Assembly: GCA_028281425.1 (NCBI GenBank) | Contig: JANQJX010000071.1 | Location: 1-7,248 of the forward strand | Reading direction: 5' to 3' | Source: Simkania sp. | GTDB lineage: Bacteria; Chlamydiota; Chlamydiia; Chlamydiales; Simkaniaceae | Length of the DNA stretch: 7,248 nt | Shown: positions 1-5,914 of the stretch, one piece after another | How positions within the stretch are numbered: the stretch's first letter is position 1 | Layout of the letters: each line of letters starts with the position of its first letter | Notes under the pieces: model-generated | The model's database searches: none | What the model was told of the DNA's origin: nothing | Seen by the model: only the letters and a program-made list of their open reading frames with translations | Made by a program: the position numbers and the translations under genes

Positions 1-108
1 AAAAACCCCACTTCTTCCTAATCCTGCACTGCAATGGACGAGTAGGAGCCGGTCTTTATTTTCTTTCAAGACAATCTCTACTAATTTTGCTAGTCGAGTT
101 GACCCATC
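1..108 (-). pseudogene. Classical protein tyrosine phosphatase fragment (P-loop region), running off the left edge
   Basis: The minus strand is open for 36 codons from 108 to the window edge. It reads roughly STRLAKLVEIVLKENKDR followed by LLLVHCSAGLGRSGVF. The segment HCSAGxGRSG is the near-diagnostic phosphate-binding loop of classical (PF00102-type) tyrosine phosphatases, with nucleophilic Cys (codon 33-31) and Arg (codon 15-13). The preceding amphipathic LAKLVEIVLKE stretch matches the helix that normally leads into this loop. The frame has no start codon here and meets a stop at 111-109. The sequence upstream of about 101 is group II intron reverse transcriptase in another frame, so the N-terminal phosphatase domain is missing from this place. 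The C-terminal remainder lies outside the window. I therefore call it a truncated gene, although an intact copy of the N-terminal part could exist elsewhere. It is unrelated in fold to the low-molecular-weight phosphatase at 479-946. The short length keeps confidence moderate, but the motif is very specific. Confidence 0.72.
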
Positions 109-350
109 TCACCAGGATCTCGTTAAGATGGGTCAGCACGGGTCTAAGTGCGGTGCGATAAGATCTCCTGTAATAGTTTATCCAGCCTTTTATTACCTGG
201 CTTCTTAAGTGCAACTTCCATGTCCTCATCTTCCGCGTCATCCTCGTCTTAGCTTCCCTACTGACTCCTGGATTGAAGCCTGTGAAGTTCTTTTGCCCAA
301 GGCATTTACCCAACCAACTCGTTTTTCAGTTCAAGGTAGTCTCCTTTGTA
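101..350 (-). pseudogene. Group II intron reverse transcriptase/maturase, C-terminal remnant
   Basis: Read on the minus strand from 313, the frame gives NFTGFNPGVSREAK, then RTWKLHLRS, then QVIKGWINYYRRSY and LRPVLTHLNEILVRWV. These are the ordered landmarks of the maturase (domain X, GIIM) end of group II intron-encoded proteins: FxGFxPxVS, W-LH, I-GWINYYxxFY and HLNxxLxRW. The copy is broken in several ways. The usual spacer of about a dozen residues between LHLRS and the IxGWINYY block is absent. The upstream residues KGDYLELKNELVG, resembling the KGDY-x-FDFLG block, lie in a different frame (347-309) that ends in a stop at 308-306. The homology stops at about 101, right where tyrosine phosphatase coding sequence begins in another frame. 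The RT fingers/palm and intron RNA domains V and VI are not seen. This is the dead remnant of a retroelement. The frame closes at 56-58 only because it reads through phosphatase DNA in the wrong frame. Confidence 0.82.
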
Positions 351-478
351 TCCCCACACCAAAGGGGAACTTCTCCCTTTGGAAACCCTTGTTTTAACAC
401 GAATTCATGTTGTTTTAATACCACGCGGAGTGCGTCTTCAAAAATTCAATGAAGAGATGTGAGTTAGAAACTGATTTT

Positions 479-946
479 TTAGGAGTTAAAAAAGTGATTG
501 AAAATTCCAGTGGAAGCATCTTTAATCATTGCCCATATATGTTCAAATCCCCCTAACTCTTCAGCATTTGGATAATCGATATCAACATTAGGGTAGTTTT
601 GACTGAAAGTACAAACATGATGGACTTTTAATCTTTTTTTAACTTCAGGACTTTTTGCTTGTAACCTTTCCACAATTTCATGTGTCACTCCAAAGAGGGC
701 ATCATAAGTTTCAAAAAAATTGCTCTCAAAAGGTTTAGATCTATGATTGAGGTAAATCAAGTCTCGAGATGCAATCTCAACGATTTTTTTATTAGGAGGC
801 ATTCCAGAAAAAAAAGGACTCAGAGAGCAACTATCAGCATATCCCTTCTCTTGCATTCCAGAATTTTCGATCAAATGATTCATATATCCCATCAATGCAG
901 GGGAACGACAAACATTAGCAAAACAAACAAAAAGAAGGGCAATCAT
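479..946 (-). CDS. Low-molecular-weight protein tyrosine phosphatase
   Basis: This 155-residue cytosolic enzyme belongs to the LMW-PTP family (Wzb/Etp/PtpA type), which removes phosphate from tyrosine (in some members arginine) side chains through a cysteinyl-phosphate intermediate. The N-terminal phosphate loop is VCFANVCRSPA, with the C-x5-R motif formed by Cys8 and Arg14 followed by Ser15. A second cysteine, Cys13, lies inside the loop. A downstream HRSKPF block (residues 68-73) matches the family's conserved HR-[SA]-x element. The general-acid region near 120-127 reads NVDIDYPN; Asp122 or Asp124 replaces the usual DPY/DPW arrangement, so the exact acid is uncertain. Length is normal for the family. 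The ATG overlaps the stop of the upstream kinase gene by four bases (ATGA), with a GAGGA ribosome-binding sequence inside the end of the kinase gene, which supports this start and implies translational coupling. In context it is the likely antagonist of the neighbouring kinase, but the substrate is not shown. Confidence 0.9.
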   Translation of the reverse strand: MIALLFVCFANVCRSPALMGYMNHLIENSGMQEKGYADSCSLSPFFSGMPPNKKIVEIASRDLIYLNHRSKPFESNFFETYDALFGVTHEIVERLQAKSPEVKKRLKVHHVCTFSQNYPNVDIDYPNAEELGGFEHIWAMIKDASTGIFNHFFNS

Positions 947-2952
947 AATTCCTCAACATCTGCTGCGCAACGGAACCCATAGGTACGATTAACAATTCCT
1001 GGATTATTACGATGACGATGACTACAACGCATATCTTCCTTTAAACTTTTCCAACACCCCCCTTTTAAGACCCGATAAACCCCTTGAAGAGGTCCCTGAG
1101 GATTTTCAGGTTCTTGCATCGAGACTTCATAATAGTTATATCCATACCAATCTTGACACCATTCATAAACATTTCCTGCCATATCGTAGAGGCCATATGC
1201 ATTAGGAGAATAACTCTTAACAGAAATCGTATCCGAACTAAAAAAGTTAGCTTGAGTTCTTTCAATGGACATTCCTGTTGGATAAATGACTCCATTTTGT
1301 TTTCCATAAGATGCAACTTCCCATTCTGCTTCGGTAGGAAGTCTTTTGCCTACCCATTTTGCATAAGCAATAGCTCCATACCAAGTCACACCAATGACAG
1401 GATGCTTACTATACCCCGATTCAATCACAAGTTTTCCACTATGCTTTTTGATACGTGATTCTTTCAGCTGAATAATATCTTGATTATTTGCATCTTTCTC
1501 GCCTCCCATAACCTCTAAGAAAAGGACAAATTGCTCATTGGTAACAGGGTGAATATCAAGAGCAAAACTCTTCAATAAAATCTTATGGCGAGGTCTTTCA
1601 TCTCTTCCTCCTTGATCCGACCCTCTTTCAAACTTCCCTCCTTTAATGACCACCATATCGATTTGTAAAGGTTCAATATCTTTGATTTCTTTTTCTTTTG
1701 GAACATAACGAGCCACTGTCGTTTCAACATGAAAAGCAGCTGCAGGATCAGGATCATATTCAGGACGCTTGATTTCACCTGGATTCAAAACCGGTTTAGG
1801 ATTGGCTTTTCTCAGTCCATCTGAAATCTCATGCAACATCTTGACTTGCTTTGGATTGATTTCACATTCCTTCTCCACTACAGTAGTAGAAACCCTCTCT
1901 CTCTCTCTTTTGGTTTCAGCCGAACTTTCTTTGGCATCACAAAGAGAAAAAGAGGGTTGGAAAGACTCTAAATTTTCTTTCCTTTTTTCTTGAATTTGGG
2001 AAATCTTTTGCTCTTTTTTGATAGGTAAAACCATTTGCTCTAAAAGATCTAAAAGAGAGTCTGGTCGTTTAGAAGGATCAGGTTTTAAACATTTTGTAAT
2101 CAAAATATCCCAATTCAGTCTATAGTCGGGATGAATTTGACTTGGAAGAGGAAAATAGCCTTCAGGAAAAGAATAGGTCAAAAGAAAATAAGCCAAAATC
2201 CCAAAAGCATAAATATCTGCTTTAGGACCAACAGATTTATCACGAAAAATTTTTTGTTCAGGAGCTAAAAAATGATAACTTTGAAGAAAAGAGGCATGAA
2301 GCTTAGAAAGTTTACTCGATTCAAAAGGGTAAGGTAAATAGAGATCCTCTCCTCCTTTCTTCAAGGAAGATTTGGAAAGATTAAGAGATAAAACATCTGC
2401 TAAAATTTTATAAAGGCGGGTTAAAATCACCCCTTCTCCTAAAATATGAGAAAGACCAAAATCGGAGAGATAAATATGAAGTCCTTTTTCTCCTTTTCCA
2501 ATCAAAATATTATTCAACTTAATCCCACGATGAGTCAGTGCTGTTTGGACAAAGTGTTTTTTATGTCCATAATCGAGCGCTGAGGCAACCTGAGAAAGAA
2601 GTTCTAGAATCTCATTTTCGTTTAAAGATTGTTTGTGAGTTCCTAAATATTGCGTCAAATTGGTTGTTTCGCCAAAACAATCCACAATGCAATCCGTTAC
2701 GAGAAAATAATATCCTTCAGCAAAAGAGACATTGTGAATTTTGACAATATGAGGATGGTCTAAACTCTCTAAAGGAATAATCCCTTTCTCAAAGCGTTGA
2801 ATAAAACTCCGGTCAGTCGCAAGTTCTTCTGGGAAAACTTTGAGAACATATTTTTTTTTGACAAAGCGATGCTCAGCCAAATAGACAGCCCCAAGTGTTC
2901 CTTGTCCAATTTGTTTGACAATCGAATAATCTCCGAGCACATTTTTATCCAT
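943..2952 (-). CDS. pkn1: Pkn1-like serine/threonine protein kinase with C-terminal FGE/sulfatase-modifying-factor domain
   Basis: The protein has 669 residues. An N-terminal Hanks-type kinase domain (about 8-310) shows the glycine loop GQGTLGAVY (16-24), the ATP-anchoring Lys38 in VLKVF, DFG at 164-166, LAPEQ (229-233) and the helix-F DIYAFG (246-251). A charged linker (about 312-425) follows. A C-terminal FGE-sulfatase/SUMF fold (about 430-667) has MVVIKGGKFERGS, HPVTNEQF, HPVIGVTWYGAIAYAKW, KRLPTEAEWE, MAGNVYEWCQDW, VLKGGCW and GFRCA. This kinase-plus-FGE layout is that of chlamydial Pkn1. Two oddities stand out. The catalytic loop reads HRGIKLNN (141-148), with Gly143 where the catalytic Asp should be, while Asn148 is kept. 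The stretch from DFG to APE is 63 residues between motifs, far longer than usual. It may be a weak kinase or pseudokinase. No membrane segment or signal peptide is visible. The start ATG follows a purine-rich GGGAAGAGAA. The gene lies 55 bases after the DUF255 gene and overlaps the phosphatase gene by four bases. The symbol is by architecture only. Confidence 0.88.
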   Translation of the reverse strand: MDKNVLGDYSIVKQIGQGTLGAVYLAEHRFVKKKYVLKVFPEELATDRSFIQRFEKGIIPLESLDHPHIVKIHNVSFAEGYYFLVTDCIVDCFGETTNLTQYLGTHKQSLNENEILELLSQVASALDYGHKKHFVQTALTHRGIKLNNILIGKGEKGLHIYLSDFGLSHILGEGVILTRLYKILADVLSLNLSKSSLKKGGEDLYLPYPFESSKLSKLHASFLQSYHFLAPEQKIFRDKSVGPKADIYAFGILAYFLLTYSFPEGYFPLPSQIHPDYRLNWDILITKCLKPDPSKRPDSLLDLLEQMVLPIKKEQKISQIQEKRKENLESFQPSFSLCDAKESSAETKRERERVSTTVVEKECEINPKQVKMLHEISDGLRKANPKPVLNPGEIKRPEYDPDPAAAFHVETTVARYVPKEKEIKDIEPLQIDMVVIKGGKFERGSDQGGRDERPRHKILLKSFALDIHPVTNEQFVLFLEVMGGEKDANNQDIIQLKESRIKKHSGKLVIESGYSKHPVIGVTWYGAIAYAKWVGKRLPTEAEWEVASYGKQNGVIYPTGMSIERTQANFFSSDTISVKSYSPNAYGLYDMAGNVYEWCQDWYGYNYYEVSMQEPENPQGPLQGVYRVLKGGCWKSLKEDMRCSHRHRNNPGIVNRTYGFRCAADVEEL
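1895..1908. repeat. Dinucleotide repeat (CT)7 inside the kinase gene
   Basis: Seven uninterrupted CT units (GA on the coding strand) encode the Arg-Glu run at residues 349-353, in the linker between the kinase and FGE domains. Gain or loss of one unit would shift the frame and produce a kinase without its C-terminal domain, and would also remove the coupled stop/start at the phosphatase gene. Confidence 0.8.
2851..2859. repeat. Nine-base T tract (A9 in coding sense) in the kinase N-lobe
   Basis: The tract encodes Lys32-Lys34, a few residues before the ATP-anchoring Lys38. Homopolymers of this length in coding sequence are prone to polymerase slippage; here a slip would truncate the protein near its start. 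It may be no more than a consequence of the AT-rich base composition. Confidence 0.7.
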
Positions 2953-3007
2953 TTCTCTTCCCAGGTTTTTTTAATTGATTTTTTTTATGTCTTTTCACCT
3001 TTTTTCT

Positions 3008-5071
3008 TCATTCTTCAAGACGCTCTTGAAAAGCTTTTAAAGAAGTATAAGGGGTTTCACACTCTTTTTGATTGCAAATATATATCGTCGTCTGATGATT
3101 TATAGGAAGAAATTCTTTGATATAAGGTAGAACCTCTTCGATTTGAAAATCTTTTGGATCTTTCCAAATGATGGACATATGAGGCAAAAAAAGAGAAGCC
3201 AACATAGTTGCAATCTCTTCTTTTAATTGCAAATTTTCATCAAGAGCAATGATACAAGTCATGGCTTTTTTATCTAAGTAGTGTTGCAAAGCCATCAAAT
3301 GATAACAAGCTCCTTGAGGATAAGTTTCAATGTAGCTAGCAGACACCTTTAAAATATCTTCAGCTTGAATACGATACTCTTGATTTCTTGTGAGTTGTTC
3401 TAAGCGAAGCAAATTCTCAGCATGAATGGCATTTCCTGAAGGTTGAGCCCCATCGAAAAACTCTGGGCGACGCAATAAAATCGAATGATTTGAAGTCGTT
3501 TGATAAAATGCCCCTTCACTTGCTTTAAAATGACTTTCTAAAAAATTTGTCATTTCAATGGCCCACTTGAGCCAATCAACTTTTTGATCAACTTCAAATA
3601 GAGTGATAAGAGCACGAATGAGATAAGCATAGTCATCAAATCCCCCTTCAAAATCGGTCTGTCCCGCTCGAAAACGACGAAAAAGCTTTCCTTCCTTCCA
3701 AAAATGTTTTTGGATAAATAGCGCTGCCATGCAGGCGCATTTTAAGTAATTTTCATCTCTAAAACAGACAAAACAACGGGCTAAAGTATCAATAATCATA
3801 GCATTTGGAGCAACTAAAATCTTATCATCTTTAAAAGGAATTTTTCTTTTTTTTCGCTCTCTTTTCAAGATCATTAAACACCTTTTTAGCTGCTTTTCTA
3901 ACTCAAAAGCACTTTTTTCTTTTTGACTCGCAAACTCCTCTAAAGACAAACAACGATGAAGCACATTTTTCCCATGGAAATTCCCTTTTTTTGTCACCCC
4001 AAAATAGTCACAAAAAAGGGAGGAATCTTCTTGAAAAAGCAATCTGTTTATCTCATCAAAAGACCAACTGTAATAAGCTCCTTCAACTCCATCTGTTTCA
4101 CCATCTTGAGCTGAATAAAACCCCCCCTCTTTATCTTGCATTTCTTGAAGAATATAGCCTAAAGTCTCTTGAACTACCGATTGATAAAAGGGTTTTTTAG
4201 TCAGCTTCCAACATTCAAGATAGGCCAAAATCAACAAAGCATTCTCAGAAAGCATTTTTTCAAAATGGGGAATTTCCCATTTTTCATCGACGCTATAGCG
4301 AGCAAATCCTCCATCGATATGATCATAAATCCCTCCTCGATGCATCATTTCAAGAGTTTTTTCAACATAAAAAAGGGGTCTTGGATCTTGGTGAGTTTTA
4401 GCATAGCAAAGCAAAAAAAAGACTTGATATCCCAAGGGAAATTTAGGGGCCCCTTTAAGTCCAAAAAAAACAGGATCTACACTCTCAAAAAAACTCTCAA
4501 GGGCTTGATCTATTTCATTCTTTCCTGGAATCTTAGACCCTCTTGTTTGAATATTGCGACTAAAAAAATCGACAAGCTTTTCTGCTTGATCAAGAAGAAG
4601 TTCTCTCTCTTCACTTTTCCAAAGCTCATTGATATGACAAATCAATTCCTTAAGACCCATCATGTTTTGATGAGGTTCAGGAGGCATATAACTCGCTGCA
4701 TAAAAAGGCTTGAGTTGAGGAGTTAAAATTAAATTAAGTGGCCATCCTGAACCCGAGGCCATGAGCGCTTGAGCAAATTCCATATAAAGACTATCAATTT
4801 CAGGAAGCTCTTCTCTGTCTACTTTGATGTTAACAAAAGTCTCGTTCATCAATGCCGCAACATCTAAATGTTCAAAAGACTCACGTGCCATGACATGACA
4901 AAAGTGACATGTCGCATATCCTATAGAAAGAAAAATCGGCTTATCCTTTTCTCTTGCTGCTGCAAAAGCCTCTTCACTCCATGGATACCAATCAACAGGA
5001 TGATGAGCATGCTGAAGAAGGTAGGGAGACTTTTCTTTGATCAATCGATTTTTATGCGATTTACTTGACAT
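3008..5071 (-). CDS. yyaL: YyaL/DUF255 family protein: thioredoxin-like domain plus (alpha/alpha)6-barrel region
   Basis: The 687-residue protein is a full-length member of the DUF255 (YyaL, Spata20/SSP411) family. The N-terminal thioredoxin-fold part begins with the family hallmark NRLIKEKSPYLLQHAHHPVDW (N8-W28) and contains the CxxC motif Cys55-His-Phe-Cys58 within TCHFCHVMARESFEH; most relatives have CHWC. KVDREELPEID (83-93) and GWPLN (109-113) follow. The central and C-terminal region matches the AGE/glycosidase-like alpha-barrel part, with GGIYDHIDGGFARYS (246-260), IPHFEKML (267-274), FYSAQD (318-323), GVEGAYYSW (328-336) and a late RPEFFDGAQPSGN block. No signal peptide or membrane segment is seen, so it is probably cytosolic. 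The biochemical role of the family is not established; redox and sugar-epimerase-like functions have been guessed from the folds. The chosen ATG lies seven codons before the first conserved residue; I see no strong ribosome-binding site before it. The gene sits 86 bases after rodZ and 55 bases before the kinase, same strand, so co-transcription is plausible. Confidence 0.9.
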   Translation of the reverse strand: MSSKSHKNRLIKEKSPYLLQHAHHPVDWYPWSEEAFAAAREKDKPIFLSIGYATCHFCHVMARESFEHLDVAALMNETFVNIKVDREELPEIDSLYMEFAQALMASGSGWPLNLILTPQLKPFYAASYMPPEPHQNMMGLKELICHINELWKSEERELLLDQAEKLVDFFSRNIQTRGSKIPGKNEIDQALESFFESVDPVFFGLKGAPKFPLGYQVFFLLCYAKTHQDPRPLFYVEKTLEMMHRGGIYDHIDGGFARYSVDEKWEIPHFEKMLSENALLILAYLECWKLTKKPFYQSVVQETLGYILQEMQDKEGGFYSAQDGETDGVEGAYYSWSFDEINRLLFQEDSSLFCDYFGVTKKGNFHGKNVLHRCLSLEEFASQKEKSAFELEKQLKRCLMILKRERKKRKIPFKDDKILVAPNAMIIDTLARCFVCFRDENYLKCACMAALFIQKHFWKEGKLFRRFRAGQTDFEGGFDDYAYLIRALITLFEVDQKVDWLKWAIEMTNFLESHFKASEGAFYQTTSNHSILLRRPEFFDGAQPSGNAIHAENLLRLEQLTRNQEYRIQAEDILKVSASYIETYPQGACYHLMALQHYLDKKAMTCIIALDENLQLKEEIATMLASLFLPHMSIIWKDPKDFQIEEVLPYIKEFLPINHQTTIYICNQKECETPYTSLKAFQERLEE

Positions 5072-5157
5072 AATTTCTATGAGAAAATAGGTAGATAAAT
5101 TTTCTTCCTTTTATTCATGCTTGAGATTTCTAGTCTTCTTAAGATCTAAAGTTAAGA

Positions 5158-5565
5158 TTAAAAAAGATTTAAATATTTTGAGAAAAAATAGGCAAAAACC
5201 AAAATAAGCGCACATAATATTGCCCAGATGAGGTTAGGTAGCCATTTCACTCCTCCCCCATGAGCCCCTCTGACTTCAAGTGTTCCAATGCCATAAGCAA
5301 AGTCATGTTTTTCTGCTTTCTCTTCAAAACTTTTTAGATACTCACATACAATCCTATCTTTCTCAATTCCTAGAAATTTAGCATACTGACTGATAAAACC
5401 AAGCATGTAAACAGAAGACAAAAATTGGTCTTTTTTACCTTCTTCTATCGCCCCTAAATAAGTCGAACGGATAGAAGTAGAATTTTCTACTTCTTTTAGA
5501 GATAAATTGAGCTCTTTTCTTTTTATCTTAAAGATTTCTCCAATTTCTCTTTCATTGTCACCCAT
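5158..5565 (-). CDS. rodZ: RodZ-type cell-shape protein: cytoplasmic HTH domain plus one membrane helix
   Basis: This 135-residue protein begins with a RodZ/XRE-type helix-turn-helix domain (about 5-75: IGEIFKIKRKELNLSLKEVENST, then RSTYLGAIEEG and YMLGFISQYAKFLGI). The same YxxxIExGxxxxxPxxxYxxGFxxxYAxxLG signature occurs in RodZ proteins, here with QFLSSVYMLGF. A short linker is followed by a single hydrophobic helix (about 109-129, LPNLIWAILCALILVFAYFF) and only about five residues beyond it. RodZ anchors MreB to the inner membrane and organises wall synthesis at the growth or division site. Chlamydial RodZ (CT009) is likewise short, without the large periplasmic domain of E. coli RodZ. 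The start is supported by a good AGGAG site four bases upstream. The neighbour on the other strand is rnhC, as in Chlamydia (CT008/CT009), which supports both names. It heads the run of minus-strand genes. A DNA-binding role is unlikely for this family but cannot be excluded from sequence. Confidence 0.85.
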   Translation of the reverse strand: MGDNEREIGEIFKIKRKELNLSLKEVENSTSIRSTYLGAIEEGKKDQFLSSVYMLGFISQYAKFLGIEKDRIVCEYLKSFEEKAEKHDFAYGIGTLEVRGAHGGGVKWLPNLIWAILCALILVFAYFFSKYLNLF

Positions 5566-5914
5566 AGCTCTCCTCTAGATAACCCATCTCATTGGAATTA
5601 GCGTAACGGATCGATCTAAAATCTACAATTAAAAACAAGTATATGCTAACTTTATCTTGTAGAGTTATGTATGACCTTTGAATCTCACCTCTATTGCACA
5701 CTGGCAACTTATCTTAAGATTTGGGGCACCAGATGAGATGCTGAAGAAGGTGTGAAGCAAAGTTAAGTTCCTCAATCCTAAGATTGCTGGCGTGAAATGG
5801 GTGGTATTTAGAGGCATTATAAGGATTGAATGAATCCCCTTTTGTGATTTTGCTTTCTCATCTAGAAAAAAATTTTAAACGTTAAAAAAAAATAAATTAG
5901 ATAGATTGAATTCG
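5566..5914. other. Divergent intergenic region between rodZ and rnhC
   Basis: This 349-base stretch must hold the promoters of both divergent genes, but I cannot place them firmly. On the minus strand a TATACT word (5638-5643) could be a -10 box for rodZ, without a convincing -35. The middle part (about 5690-5840) is visibly richer in G and C than its flanks and contains the palindrome ATCTTAAGAT (5711-5720) and an 8-bp stem TCAATCCT/AGGATTGA (5772-5779 with 5822-5829). It is stop-interrupted in all frames I translated, with short open pieces only. I recognise neither a tRNA nor SRP RNA, tmRNA or RNase P motifs. The last 50 bases before rnhC are A/T-rich, including A9 at 5884-5892. Confidence 0.6.

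Noticed and set aside
91..99. TAGTCGAGT at the intron/phosphatase junction, shared with the palindrome arm at 6947-6955
   Set aside because: Nine bases are too few to claim a common element, and the junction copy is coding sequence in the phosphatase frame.
359..382. Hairpin CCAAAGGG/CCCTTTGG with an 8-base loop
   Set aside because: It falls within or beside the decayed reverse transcriptase and has no adjoining T run; it lies well beyond the end of the phosphatase gene, so a terminator role is unsupported.
680..982. Open frame on the plus strand opposite the LMW phosphatase
   Set aside because: It is the antisense shadow of two clear genes, with no recognisable motif and no ribosome-binding site.
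4169..4726. 185-codon open frame on the plus strand
   Set aside because: It lies entirely antisense to the well-conserved DUF255 gene and its translation shows low-complexity, Lys/Phe/Ile-rich composition typical of a shadow frame.
5638..5643. TATACT as the rodZ -10 promoter box
   Set aside because: No -35-like hexamer lies at 16-18 bases and such words are frequent in A/T-rich DNA; mentioned only within the intergenic entry.
5906..5914. TTG start three codons before the rnhC ATG
   Set aside because: No better ribosome-binding site precedes it and the added residues are not conserved-looking; ATG at 5915 is simpler.
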